From Theocolax elegans (lineage: Eukaryota; Arthropoda; Insecta; Hymenoptera; Cerocephalidae), in the NCBI GenBank assembly GCA_026168455.1, contig CM047431.1, positions 6,353,603 to 6,417,602 on the forward strand: a stretch of DNA of 64,000 nucleotides. Direction: 5' to 3'. Numbering within the stretch: position 1 is the stretch's first letter; every line of letters starts with the position of its first letter. A program made the position numbers and the translations under genes. This document shows, in pieces, positions 24,601 through 39,600 of this stretch. The notes under the pieces were generated by a model. The model searched no databases, was not told the DNA's origin, and worked only from the letters and a program-made list of their open reading frames with translations.

Positions 24601-27600
24601 TCCGGGATAACTCCACTGATTACGGAATTCCCTGGCTATTTCGGGAGTTTCTGAGGAATTCCTGGATTACTCCACTAATTACGGGATTTCCTGGATATTT
24701 CGGAAATTTCTAAGGTATTACGAGATAACTCTACCTATTACGGCATTTTCTAATATTTCGGTAATGTCTGAGGTACGCTGCAATAACCTTACTAATTTTG
24801 AAATTTCTTGGATATTTCGGGATGACTTTACTAATAACGGGATTTCCTGGTTATTTCGCGAATTAATAAGGTATTCACGATGACTCCAACAATTACGGGA
24901 TTTTCTAAATATTTCGGTTAAACTTAACTAATTTTGATTTTCGTGGATATTTCGGGAATTTTTGAGTTATTTCAGGATAACTCCAGTAATTACGGGATTT
25001 ACTAGATATTTCGTGAATTTCTGATGTATTCCGGGATAACTTCACTAATTTTGAAATTTCTGGATATTTCGGGAATTTTTAAGTTATTTCGGGATAACTT
25101 TACTAATTACGGGATTTCCTGGATATTTCGCGAAATAATAAGGTATTCCGTTATGACTTCACCGATTACGGAATTTTCTAAATATCTCGGTAATGTCTGA
25201 GGTATGCCGAGATAACTGTAATAACTGCTGGCTATTTTGGGAATATCTGAGGTATTCCAGGATAACTCCACTAATTACGGGATTCTCTGGATATTTCGGG
25301 AGTTTTTGAGGTTTTCCGGGATGACACCACTAATGACGGGATTTCCTAGATATTTTGGGAATTTCTGAGGTATTCCGGTCTAACTCCACTAATTGCGGGA
25401 TTTTGTAGTTATATTGGGAATTTCTAAATTATTTCGTGATAACTTCACCAATTACGGATATCCTAGATATTTCGGGGAATTCCTGAGTTGATTTGGGAGG
25501 ACTTTACTAATTATGGAGTTCCTGGATATTTCGCGAATTAATAAGGTACTTCACGATAACTCCACCGATTACGGAATTTTCTAAATATTTCGGTAAACCT
25601 TAATAATTTTGAATTTCTTGGATATTACGTGAGTCTGTAAGTTATTTCGGATAACTCAGTAATTACGGGATTTACTAGATATTTCGTGAATTACTGATCT
25701 ATTTCGGGATAACAGAACCTATTACGGGATTCTCTGGATATTTCGCGAATTAATAAGTATTTCACGATGACTCCACCGGGATTACGGCATTTCTAAATAT
25801 TTGTAATGTCTGAGGTATGCCGCAATAACCTTACTAATTTTGAAATTTCTTGGATATTTCGGGAATTTCTGAAGTATTCCGGGATAACTCTACTAATTAC
25901 GGGATTCTCTGGATATTTCGGGAGTTTCTGAGGTATACCAGGATAACACCACTAATTACGGTATTCCTAGTTATATTGGGAATATCTGAGTTATTCCTGA
26001 TAACTCCACTAATTACGGGATTCTCTGGATATTTCGGGAGTTGCTGAGGTATTCCGGGATAACTCCACCAATTACCGGATTTCCTGGATATATCGGGAAT
26101 TTCTAGGTATTGCGGGATTACTTCACTAATTACGGGATTTCCTGGATATATTGAAATTTCTAAGGTATTCTGAGATAACTCTACTATTACGGCATTTTCT
26201 AAATATTTCGGTAATGTCTGAGGTTCGCTGCAATAACCTTACTAATTTTGAAATTTCTTGGATATTTCGGGAATTCTAAGTTGATTTGGGATGACTTTAC
26301 TAATTACGGGATTTCTGGATATTTCGCGAATTAATAAGGTATTTCACGATGACTCCACCGATTACGGCATTTTCTAAATATTTCGGTAATGTCTGAGGTA
26401 TGCCGCAATAACCTTACTAATTTTGAAATTTCTTGGATATTTCGTGAATTTCTGATGTATTTCGGGATAACTTTACTAATTACAGGATTTCCTGGATATT
26501 TCGCGAAATAATAAGGTATCTCGTTATGACTTCACCGATTACGGAATTTTCTAAATATCTCGGTAATGTCTGAGGTATGCGAGATACTGTAATAACTGCT
26601 GGCTATTTTGGAATATCTGAGGTATTCCGGGAGACTCCACTAATTACGGGATTCTCTGGATATTCGGGAGTTTTTGAGGGTTTTCCGGGATGACACCACT
26701 AATGACGGGAATTCCTAGATATTTTGGGAATTTCTGAGGTATTCCGGTCTAACTCCACTATTGCGGATTTTGTAGTTATAGTGGGAATTTCTAAATTATT
26801 TCGTGAGAACTTCACCAATTACGGGATATCCTAGATATTTCGGGAATTCCTGATTTATTTCGGCGTAACACACAAATTACGGGATATCCTGGATATTTTG
26901 GAATTTCTAAGGTAATCCGAGATAACTCTACCTATTACAGCATTTTCTAAATGTTTCGGTAATGCCTGAGGTACGCTGCAATAACCTACTAATTTTGAAA
27001 TTTCTTGGTTATTTCGGGAATTTTTAAGTTATTTCGGGATGACTTTACTAATTACGCGATTTTCTGGATATTTCGCGAATTAATAAGGTATTCCGATATG
27101 ACTCCAACGTTTACGGAATTTTCTAAATTTTCGGTAATGTCTGAAGTGTGCCGAGATAACTTAACTAATTTTGGATTTACGTGGACATTTCAGGAATTCT
27201 TTGTTATTTCGGGGATAACGTCACTAATTACGGCATTTTCTAAATATTTCGGTATGTCTGAGGTATGCCGCAAAAACCTTAATAATTTTGAAATTTCTTG
27301 GATATTTCGTGAGTCTGTAAGTTATTTCGGGATAACTCCAGTAATTACGAAATTTACTAGATATTTCGTGAATTTCTGAGCTTTATCGGGATAACAGAAC
27401 CTATTACGGGATTTCCTGGATAATTCGGAAATTTCTAAGGTATTCCGAGATAACTCTACCAATTACGGCATTTTCTAATATTTCGGTAATGTCTGAGGTA
27501 CGCTGCAATAACCTTACTAATTTTGAAATTTTTTGGTTATTTCGGGAATTTTTAAGTTATTTCGGGATAACTTTACTAATTACGGATTTCCTGGATATTT

Positions 27601-30600
27601 CGCGAAATAATAAGGTATTCCGTGATGACTCCACCGATTATGGAATTTTCTTAATATTTCGGTAATGTCTGAGGTATGTCGAGACAACTATAATAACTTC
27701 TGGATATTTTGGGAATATCTGAGGTATTCCGGGATAACTCCACCAATTACGGGATTTCCTGGATATATCGGGAATTTCTGAGGTATTACGGATTACTCCA
27801 CTAATTACGGGATTTCCTGGATATATCGGAAATTTTTAAGGTATTCCGAGATAACTCTACCTATTACAGCATTTTCTGAATATTTCGGTAATGTCTGAGG
27901 TACGCTGCAATAACCTTACTAATTTTGAAATTTCTTGGTTATTTTGGGAATTTTTAAGTATTTCGGGATGACTTTACTAATTACGGGATTTTCTGGATAT
28001 TTCGCGAATTAATAAGGTATCCCACGATGACTCCACCAATACGGCATTTTCTAAATATTTCGGCAATGTCTGAGGTATGCCGCAATAACATTACTAATTT
28101 TGAAATTTCTTGGATATTTAGGGAATTTCTGAGGTATTCGAGGATAACACCACAAATTACGGGATATCTAGATATTTACGGGAATTTTTGAGGTATTCCG
28201 GGATAACTCCACTAATACGGAATTCTCTGGATATTCGGGAATTTCTGAGGTATTCCGGGATAACTCCACTCATTACGGATTTCCTGGATATATCGGAAAT
28301 TTCTAATGTATTCGGGATAACACAACAAATTACGGGATATCTTGGATATTTTGGAATTTTCTAAGGTAATCCAGATAACTCTACCTATACGGCATTTTCT
28401 AAATATTTCGGTAATGTCTGAGGTATGCCGCGAAAACCTTAATAATTTTGAAATTCTTGGATATTCGTGAGTCTGTAAGTTATTTCGGGATAACTCCAGT
28501 AATTACGGGATTTACTAGATATTTTCGTGAATTTCTGATCTATTTCGGTATAACAGAACCTATTACGGGATTTCCTGGACACTTCGAAAATTTCTAAGGT
28601 ATTCCGAGATAACTCTACCAATTACGGCATTTTCTAAATATTTCGGCAATGTCTGAGGTATGCCACAAAAACCTTACTAATTTTGAAATTTTTTGGATAT
28701 TTCGGGAATTTTTAAGTTATTTCGGGATGACTTTACTAATTACGGGGATTTCCTGGATATTTCGCGAATTAATAAGGTATTCCGTGATGACTCCAACGTT
28801 TACGGTATTTGCTAATATTTCGTTAATATCTGAGGTATGTCGAAATAACTGTGACAAACTGCTGGATATTTGGGGTATTTCTGAGGTATTTCGGGATAAC
28901 ACCACTAAATACGGGATTTCCTAGTTATATTGAGAATGTCCGAGTTATTCCTGGATAAATCCACAAAATTACGGGATTCTCCGGATATTAGGGAGTTTCT
29001 GGGGCATTCCGGGATGACACTACTAAATAACGGGATTTTCTAGATATTTTGGGAATTTCTGAGGTATGCCGAGAGAACTTCACTAATTACGGCGTTCCTG
29101 ATATTTGGGAATACTGAAGCATTCGGGATAACTCCACCAATTACGGGAATTCCTGGCTATTTCGGGAGTTTCTGAGGAATTCCTGGATTACTCCACTAAT
29201 TACGGGATTTCCTGGATATTTCGGAAATTTCTAAGGTATTCCGAGATAACTCTACCTATTACGGCATTTTGTAAATATTTCGGTAATGTAGGAGGTATGC
29301 CGCAATAACCATACTAATTTTGAAATTTCTTTGATATTTCCGGAATTTTTAAGTTATTTCGGGATGAATTTACTAATTACTGGATTTCCTGGATATTTCG
29401 CGAATTAATAAGGTAGTCTGGGATAACTCCACCAATTACGGGACTTCCTGGATATAGCGGGAATTTTGAGGTATTCCGGGATAACTCCACTAATTACGGG
29501 ATTCTCTGGATATTTCGGGAGAATCTGAGGTATTCCGGGATAACTCCACCAATTACAGGATTTCCTGGATATATCGAGAATTTCTGAGGTATTCCGGGAT
29601 AACTCCACTAATTACGGGATTTCATGGATATATCGGAAATTTCTAAGGTATTCCAAGATAACTCTACCTATTACAGCATTTTCTAAATGTTTCGGTAATG
29701 CCTGAGGTACGCTGCAATAACCTTACTAATTTTGAAATTTCTTGGTTATTTCGGGAATTTTTAAGTTATTTCGGGATGACTTTACTAATTACGCGATTTT
29801 CTGGATATTTCGCGAATTAATAAGGTATTCCGATATGACTCCAACGTTTACGGAATTTTCTAAATATTTCGGTAATGTCTGAAGTGTGCCGAGATAACTT
29901 AACTAATTTTGGATTTACGTGGACATTTCAGGAATTTCTTTGTTATTTCGGGATAACGTCACTAATTACGGCATTTTCTAAATATTTCGGTAATGTCTGA
30001 GGTATGCCGCAAGAACCTTAATAATTTTGAAATTTCTTGGATATTTCGTGAGTCTGTAAGTTATTTCGGGATAACTCCAGTAATTACGAAATTTACTAGA
30101 TATTTCGTGAATTTCTGATCTTTATCGGGATAACAGAACCTATTACGGGATTTCCTGGATAATTCGGAAATTTCTAAGGTATTCCGAGATAACTCTACCA
30201 ATTACGGCATTTTCTAAATATTTCGGTAATGTCTGAGGTACGCTGCAATAACCTTACTAATTTTGAAATTTCTTGGTTATTTCGGGAATTTTTAAGTTAT
30301 TTCGGGATAACTTTACTAATTACGGGATTTCCTGGATTTTTCGCGAAATAATAAGGTATTCCGTGATGACTCCACCGATTACGGAATTTTCTTAATATTT
30401 CGGTAATGTCTGAGGTATGTCGAGACAACTATAATAACTTCTGGATATTTTGGGAATATCTGAGGTATTCCGGGATAACTCCACCAATTACGGGATTTCC
30501 TGGATATATCGGGAATTTCTGAGGTATTACGGGATTACTCCACTAATTACGGGATTTCCTGGATATATCGGAAATTTTTAAGGTATTCCGAGATAACTCT

Positions 30601-33600
30601 ACCTATTACGGCATTTTCTGAATATTTCGGTAATGTCTGAGGTACGCTGCAATAACCTTACTAAATTTGAAATTTCTTGGTTATTTTGGGAATTTTTAAG
30701 TTATTTTGGGATGACTTTACTAATTACGGGATTTTCTGGATATTTCGCGAATTAATAAGGTATCCCACGATGACTCCACCAATTACGGCATTTTCTAAAT
30801 ATTTCGGCAATGTCTGAGGTATGCCGCAATAACATTACTACTTTTGAAATTTCTTGGATATTTAGGGAATTTCTGAGGTATTCGAGGATAACACCACAAA
30901 TTACGGGATATCCTAGATATTTCGGGAATTTTTGAGGTATTCCGGGATAACTCCACTAATTACGGAATTCTCTGGATATTTCGGGAATATCTGAGGTATT
31001 CCGGGATAACTCCACTCATTACGGGATTTCCTGGATATATCGGAAATTTCTAATGTATTTCGGGATAACACAACAAATTACGGGATATCTTGGATATTTT
31101 GGAATTTTCTAAGGTAATCCAAGATAACTCTACCTATCACGGCATTTTCTAAATATTTCGGTAATGTCTGAGGTACGCTGCAATAACCTTACTAATTACG
31201 GGATTCTCTGGATATTTCGGGAATTTCTAAGTTGATTGGGGATGAATTTACTAATTACGGCATTTCCCGGATATTTCGCGAATTAATAAGGTATTTCACG
31301 ATGACTCCACCAATTACGAGATTTTCAAATTATTTTGGTAATGTTTGAGGTATGCCGAGATAACCTTACTAATTTTGAAATTTCTTCGATAATTAGGGAA
31401 TTTCTGAGGTATTCGGGGATAACACCACAAATTACGGGATATCCTAGATATTTCGGGAATTTTTGAGTTATTTCAGGATAACTCCAGTAACTACGGGTTT
31501 TCCTAGATATTTCGGGGATTTCGGATGTATTCCGGGATGACATCACTAATTACGGCATTCCTGGATATTTTGGGTATTTCCGAGGTATTCCGGGATAACT
31601 CCACCAATTACGCGATTTCCTGGATATATCGGGAGTTTCTGAGGTATTCCTGGATAACTCCACTATTTACGGGATTTCCTATATATTTTGGGACTTTGTG
31701 AGTTATTTCGGAATAACTTTACTAATTTTGAAATTTCTTGGTTATTTCGGGATGACATAACTAATTACGGGATTTCCTGGATAATTCGCGAATTAATAAG
31801 GTATTCCGTTATGACTCCAACGTTTACGGTATTTTCTAAATATCTCGGTAATGTCTGAGGTATGCCGAGATAACTGCAATAACTGCTGGATATTATGGGA
31901 ATATCTGAGGTATTCCGGGATAACTCCACTGATTACGGAATTCCCTGGCTATTTCGGGAGTTTCTGAGGTATTCCTGGATTACCTCACTAATTACGGGAT
32001 TTCCTATATATTTTGGGAATTTCTAACTTATTTCGGATTAGCTTTACTATTTATGGGATTTCCTAGATATTTCGTGAATTTATGATGTATTTCGGGATAA
32101 CACAACCAATTACGGGATGCCTGGATATTTCTGAAATAATAAGGTATTCCGTGATGACTCCACCGATTACGGAATTTTCTAAATATTTCGGTAATGTCTG
32201 AGGTTCGCTGCAATAACCTTACTAATTTTGAAATTTCTTGGATATTTCGTGAGTCTGTAAGTTATTTCGGGATAACTCCAGTAATTGCGGGATTTACTAA
32301 TATTTCGTGAATTTCTGATCTATTTCGGGATAACAGAACCTATTACGGGATTCTCTGGATAATTCGGAAGTTTCTAAGGTATTCCGAGATAACTATACCT
32401 ATTACGACATTTTCTAAATATTTCGGTAATGTCTGAGGTTCGCTGCAATAACCTTACTAATTTTGAATTTCTTGGAAATTTAGGGAATTTCTGAGGTATC
32501 CGGGGATAACCCCACAAATAACGGGATATCCTAGATATTTCGGGAATTTGTGAATTATGTCAGGATAACTCCAATAACTACGGGTTCTCCTAGATATTTC
32601 GGGAATTTCTGATGTATTCCGGGATTACATCACTACTTACGGCATTCCTGGATATTTTGGGTATTTCCGAGGTATTCCGGGATAACTTCACTAATTACGG
32701 GATTTCCTATATATTTTGGGAATTTCTAACTTATTTCGGATTAGCTTTACTATTTATGGGATTTCCTAGATATTTCGTGAATTTATGATGTATTTCGGGA
32801 TAACACAACCAATTACGGGATGCCTGGATATTTCTGAAATAATAAGGTATTCCGTGATGACTCCACCGATTACGGAATTTTCTAAATATTTCGGTAATGT
32901 CTGAGGTTCGCTGCAATAACCTTACTAATTTTGAAATTTCTTGGATATTTCGTGAGTCTGTAAGTTATTTCGGGATAACTCCAGTAATTGCGGGATTTAC
33001 TAATATTTCGTGAATTTCTGATCTATTTCGGGATAACAGAACCTATTACGGGATTCTCTGGATAATTCGGAAGTTTCTAAGGTATTCCGAGATAACTATA
33101 CCTATTACGACATTTTCTAAATATTTCGGTAATGTCTGAGGTACGTTGCAAAAACCGTACTAATTTTGAAATTTCTTGGAAATTTAGGGAATTTCTGAGG
33201 TATCCGGGGATAACACCACAAATAACGGGATATCCTAGATATTTCGGGAATTTGTGAATTATGTCAGGATAACTCCAATAACTACGGGTTCTCCTAGATA
33301 TTTCGGGAATTTCTGATGTATTCCGGGATTACATCACTACTTACGGCATTCCTGGATATTTTGGGTATTTCCGAGGTATTCCGGGATAACTCCACTAATT
33401 ACGGGATTTCCTATATTATGGGAATTTGTGAGTTATTTCGGAATAACTTTACTATTAATGGAATTTCCTAGATATTTCGTGAATTTATGATGTATTTCGG
33501 GATAACACAACCAATTAAGGGATTTCCTAGATATTCCGTGAATTTATGATGTATTTCGGGATAACACAACCAATTACGGGATATCCTGGATATTTTTGAA

Positions 33601-36600
33601 ATTTCTAAGGTATTCCGAGATAACTCTACCTATTACGGCATTTTGTAAATATCGGTAATGTGGGAGGTATGCCGCAATAACCATACTACTTTTGAAATTT
33701 CTTGGATATTTCAGGAATTTCTAAGTTATTTCGGGATGACTTTACTAATTACTGTATTTCCTGGATATTTCGCGAATAATAAGGTATTCCGGGATAACTC
33801 CACAAATTAAGGGACTTTCTGGATATATCGGGAATTTTTGAGGTATTCCGGGATAACTCCACTAATTACGGGATTCTCTGGATATTTCGGGAGTTTCTGA
33901 GGCATTCCGGGATAACTCCACCAATTACCGGATTTCTTGGATATATCGGGAATTTCTAAGGTATTCCGGGATAACTTCACTAATTACGGGATTCCTGGAT
34001 ATATTTGAAATTTCTAAGGTAATCTGAGATAACTCTACCTATACGGCATTTTCTAATATTTCGGTAATGTCTGAGGTTCGCTGCAATAACCTTACTAATT
34101 TTGAAATTTCTGGATATTTCGGGAATTTCTAAGTTGATTTGGGATGACTTTACTAATTATGGGATTTCCTGGATATTTCGCGAATTAATAAGGTATTTCA
34201 CGATAACTCCACCGATTACGGAATTTTCTAAATATTTCGGTAAACCTTAATAATTTTGAAATTTCTTGGATATTACGTGAGTCTGTAAGTTATTTCGGAA
34301 TAACTCCAGTAATTACGGGATTTACTAGATATTTCGTGAATTACTGATCTATTTCGGATAACAGAACCTATTACGGGATTCTCTGGATATTTCGCGAATT
34401 AATAAGGTATTTCACGATGACTCCACCGATTACGCATTTTCTAAATATTTGTAATGTCTGAGGTATGCCGCAATAACCTTACTAATTTTGAAATTTCTGA
34501 AGTATTCCGGGATAACTCTACTAATTACGGGATTCTCTGGATATTTCGGGAGTTTCTGAGGTATACCAGGATAACACCACTAATTACGGTATTTCCTAGT
34601 TATATTGGGAATATCTGAGTTATTCCTGGATAACTCCACTAATTACGGGATTCTGGATATTTCGGGAGTTGCTGAGGTATTCCGGGATAACTCCACCAAT
34701 TACCGGATTTCCTGGATATATCGGGAATTTCTAAGGTATTGCGGGATCACTTCACTAATTACGGGATTTCCTGGATATATTTGAAATTTCTAAGGTATTC
34801 TGAGATATCTCTACCTATTACGGCATTTTCTAAATATTTCGGTAATGTCTGAGGTTCGCTGCAATAACCTTACTAATTTTGAAATTTCTTGGATATTTCG
34901 GGAATTTCTAAGTTGATTTGGGATGACTTTACTAATTATGGGATTTCCTGGATATTTCGCGAATTAATAAGGTATTTCACGATGACTCCACCGATTACGG
35001 CATTTTCTAAATATTTCGGTAATGTCTGAGGTATGCCGCAATAACCTTACTAATTTTGAAATTTCTTGGATATTTCGTGAATTTCTGATGTATTCCGGGA
35101 TAACACAACAAATTACGGGATTTCCTGGATATATCGGAAGTTTCTAAGATATATCGAGATAACTCTATCAATTACGGCAATTTTTAAATATTTCTGTAAT
35201 GTCTGTGGTATGTCGAGATAACTATAATAACTTCTGGATATTTTGGGAATATCTGAGGTATTCCAGGATAACTCCACCAATTACGGGACTTCCTGGATAT
35301 ATCGGGAATTTCTGAGGTATTACGGGATTACTCCACTAATTACGGGATTTCCTGGATTTATCGGAAATTTCTAAGGTATTCCGAGATAACTTTACCTATT
35401 ACGGTATTTTCTAAATATTTCGGTAATGTCTGAGGTACGCTGCAATAACCTTACTAATTTTGGATTCTGTGGACATTTTGGGAATTTCTGAGTTATTTCG
35501 GATAACTTCACTAATTACGGGATTTATAAATATTTTGAGAATTTTGTGAGGTATTTCGTGATAATTCTACCATTTACGGGATTTTCTAAATATTTCTGTA
35601 ATTTTAAGGGGTATTCCGAGATCACTTTACCAATTACGGCATTTTCTAAATATTTCGGTAATGTCTGAGGTAAGCCGCCATAAATTCACTAATTTTGAAA
35701 AATCTTGTATATTCGGGAATTTCTGTGTTTTTTCGGGATATCTTCACCAATTACGTGATTTGGAAATATTTCTGTAATTTTGAAACGCATTCCGAGATAA
35801 CTCTATCAATTACAGGATTTCCTTGATATTTTGGGATTTTCTGAGGCAATCCGGGAAAACTCCACTAATTACGGGATTCTCTGGATATTTCGGGAGTTTC
35901 TGAGGTATTCCGGGATAACTCCACCAATTACGGGATTTCCTGGATATATCGGGAATTTCTGAGGTATTCCGGGATAACTCCACTAATTACGGGATTTCCT
36001 GGATATATCGGAAGTTTCTAAGATATATCGAGATAACTCTATCAATTACGGCAATTTTTAAATATTTCTGTAATGTCTGTGGTATGTCGAGATAACTATA
36101 ATAACTTCTGGATATTTTGGGAATATCTGAGGTATTCCGGGATAACTTCACTAATTACGGGATTTCCTGGATATTTCGCGAATTAATAAGGTATTTCACG
36201 ATGACTCCACCGATTACGGCATTTTCTAAATATTTCGGTAATGTCTGAGGTATGCCGCAATAACCTTACTAATTTTGGATTCTGTGGACATTTTGGGAAT
36301 TTCTGAGTTATTTCGGATAACTTCACTAATTACGGGATTTACTAGATATTTCGTGAATTTCTGATGTATTCCGGGATAACTTCACTAATTTTGAAATTTC
36401 TTGGATATTTCGTGAGTCTGTAAGTTATTTCGGGATAACTCCAGTAATTACGAAATTTACTAGATATTTCGTGAATTTCTGATCTTTATCGGGGATAACA
36501 GAACCTATTACGGGATTTCCTGGATAATTCGGAAATTTCTAAGGTATTCCGAGATAACTCTACCAATTACGGCATTTTCTAAATATTTCGGTAATGTCTG

Positions 36601-39600
36601 AGGTACGCTGCAATAACCTTACTAATTTTGAAATTCTTGGTTATTTCGGGAATTTTAAGTTATTTCGGGATAACTTTCCTAATTACGGGATTTCCTGGAT
36701 TTTTCGCGAAATAATAAGGTATTCCGTGATGACTCCACCGATTACGGAATTTTCTTAATATTTTCGGTAATGTCTGAGGTATGTCGAGACAAACTATAAT
36801 AACTTCTGGATATTTTGGGAATATCTGAGGTATTCCGGGATAACTCCACCAATTACGGGATTTCCTGGATATATCGGGAATTTCTGAGGTATTACGGGAT
36901 TACTCCACTAATTACGGGATTTCCTGGATATATCGGAAGTTTCTAAGGTATTCCGAGATAACTCTACCTATTACGGCATTTTCTAAATATTTCGGTAATG
37001 TCTGAGGTACGCTGCAATAACCTTACTAATTTTGAAATTTCTTGGATATTTCGGGAATTTTTAAGTTATTTCGGGATGACTTTACTAATTACGGGATTTC
37101 CTGGATATTTCGCGAATTAATAAGGTATTTCACGATGACTCCACCGATTACGGCATTTTCTAAATATTTCGGTAATGTCTGAGGTATGCCGCAATAACCT
37201 TACTAATTTTGAAATTTCTTGGATATTTCGTGAATTTCTGATGTATTCCGGGATAACACAACAAATTACGGGATTTCCTGGATATTTCGCGAATTAATAA
37301 GGTATTCCGGGATAACTCCACTAATTACGGGATTCTCTGGATATTTCGGGAATATCTGAGGTATTCCGGGATAACTCCACTAATTACGGGATTTCCTGGA
37401 TATATCGGAAGTTTCTAAGATATATCGAGATAACTCTATCAATTACAGGATTTCCTTGATATTTTGGGATTTTCTGAGGCAATCCGGGAAAACTCCACTA
37501 ATTACGGGATTTACTAGATATTTCGTGAATTTCTGATGTATTCCGGGATAACTTCACTAATTACGGGATTCTCTGGATATTTCGGGAATTACTGGGTTAT
37601 TTCGGATAACTTTACTAATTACGGGATTTCCTGGATATTTCGCGAATTAATAAGGTATTTCACGATGACTCCACCGATTACGGCATTTTCTAAATATTTC
37701 GGTAATGTCTGAGGTATGCCGCAATAACCTTACTAATTTTGAAATTTCTTGGATATTTCGTGAATTTCTGATGTATTCCGGGATAACACAACAAATTACG
37801 GGATTTCCTGGATATTTGGGAATTTCTGAGTTATTTCGGATAACTTCACTAATTACGGGATTTCCTGGATATATCGGGAATTTCTGAGGTATTCCGGGAT
37901 AACTTCACTAATTACGGGATTCTCTGGATATTTTGGGTATTCCGAGGTATTCCGGGATAACTCCACCAATTACACGCGATTTCCTGGATATATCGGGAGT
38001 TTTCTGAGGTATTCCTGGATAACTCCACTATTTACGGGATTTCCTATATATTTTGGGACTTTGTGAGTTATTTCGGAATAACTTTACTAATTTTGAAATT
38101 TCTTGGTTATTTCGGATGACATAACTAATTACGGGATTTCCTGGATAATTCGCGAATTAATAAGGTATTCCGTTATGACTCCAACGTTTACGGTATTTCT
38201 AAATATCTCGGTAATGTCTGAGGTATGCCGAGATAACTGCAATAACTGCTGGATATTATGGGAATATCTGAGGTATTCCGGGATAACTCCACTGATTACG
38301 GAATTCCCTGGCTATTTCGGGAGTTTCTGAGGTATTCCTGGATTACCTCACTAATTACGGGATTTCCTATATATTTTGGGAATTTCTAACTTATTTCGGA
38401 TTAGCTTTACTATTTATGGGATTTCCTAGATATTTCGTGAATTTATGATGTATTTCGGGATAACACAACCAATTACGGGATGCCTGGATATTTCTGAAAT
38501 AATAAGGTATTCCGTGATGACTCCACCGATTACGGAATTTTCTAAATATTTCGGTAATGTCTGAGGTTCGCTGCAATAACCTTACTAATTTTGAAATTTC
38601 TTGGATATTTCGTGAGTCTGTAAGTTATTTCGGGATAACTCCAGTAATTACGGGATTTACTAGATATTTCGTGAATTTCTGATCTATTTCGGGATAACAG
38701 AACCTATTACGGGATTCTCTGGATAATTCGGAAGTTTCTAAGGTATTCCGAGATAACTATACCTATTACGACATTTTCTAAATATTTCGGTAATGTCTGA
38801 GGTACGTTGCAAAAACCGTACTAATTTTGAAATTTCTTGGAAATTTAGGGAATTTCTGAGGTATCCGGGGATAACACCACAAATAACGGGATATCCTAGA
38901 TATTTCGGGAATTTGTGAATTATGTCAGGATAACTCCAATAACTACGGGTTCTCCTAGATATTTCGGGAATTTCTGATGTATTCCGGGATTACATCACTA
39001 CTTACGGCATTCCTGGATATTTTGGGTATTTCCGAGGTATTCCGGGATAACTCCACTAATTACGGGATTTCCTATATATTATGGGAATTTGTGAGTTATT
39101 TCGGAATAACTTTACTATTAATGGAATTTCCTAGATATTTCGTGAATTTATGATGTATTTCGGGATAACACAACCAATTAAGGGATTTCCTAGATATTCC
39201 GTGAATTTATGATGTATTTCGGGATAACACAACCAATTACGGGATATCCTGGATATTTTTGAAATTTCTAAGGTATTCCGAGATAACTCTACCTATTACG
39301 GCATTTTGTAAATATTTCGGTAATGTGGGAGGTATGCCGCAATAACCATACTACTTTTGAAATTTCTTGGATATTTCAGGAATTTCTAAGTTATTTCGGG
39401 ATGACTTTACTAATTACTGTATTTCCTGGATATTTCGCGAATTAATAAGGTATTCCGGGATAACTCCACCAATTAAGGGACTTTCTGGATATATCGGGAA
39501 TTTTTGAGGTATTCCGGGATAACTCCACTAATTACGGGATTCTCTGGATATTTCGGGAGTTTCTGAGGCATTCCGGGATAACTCCACCAATTACCGGATT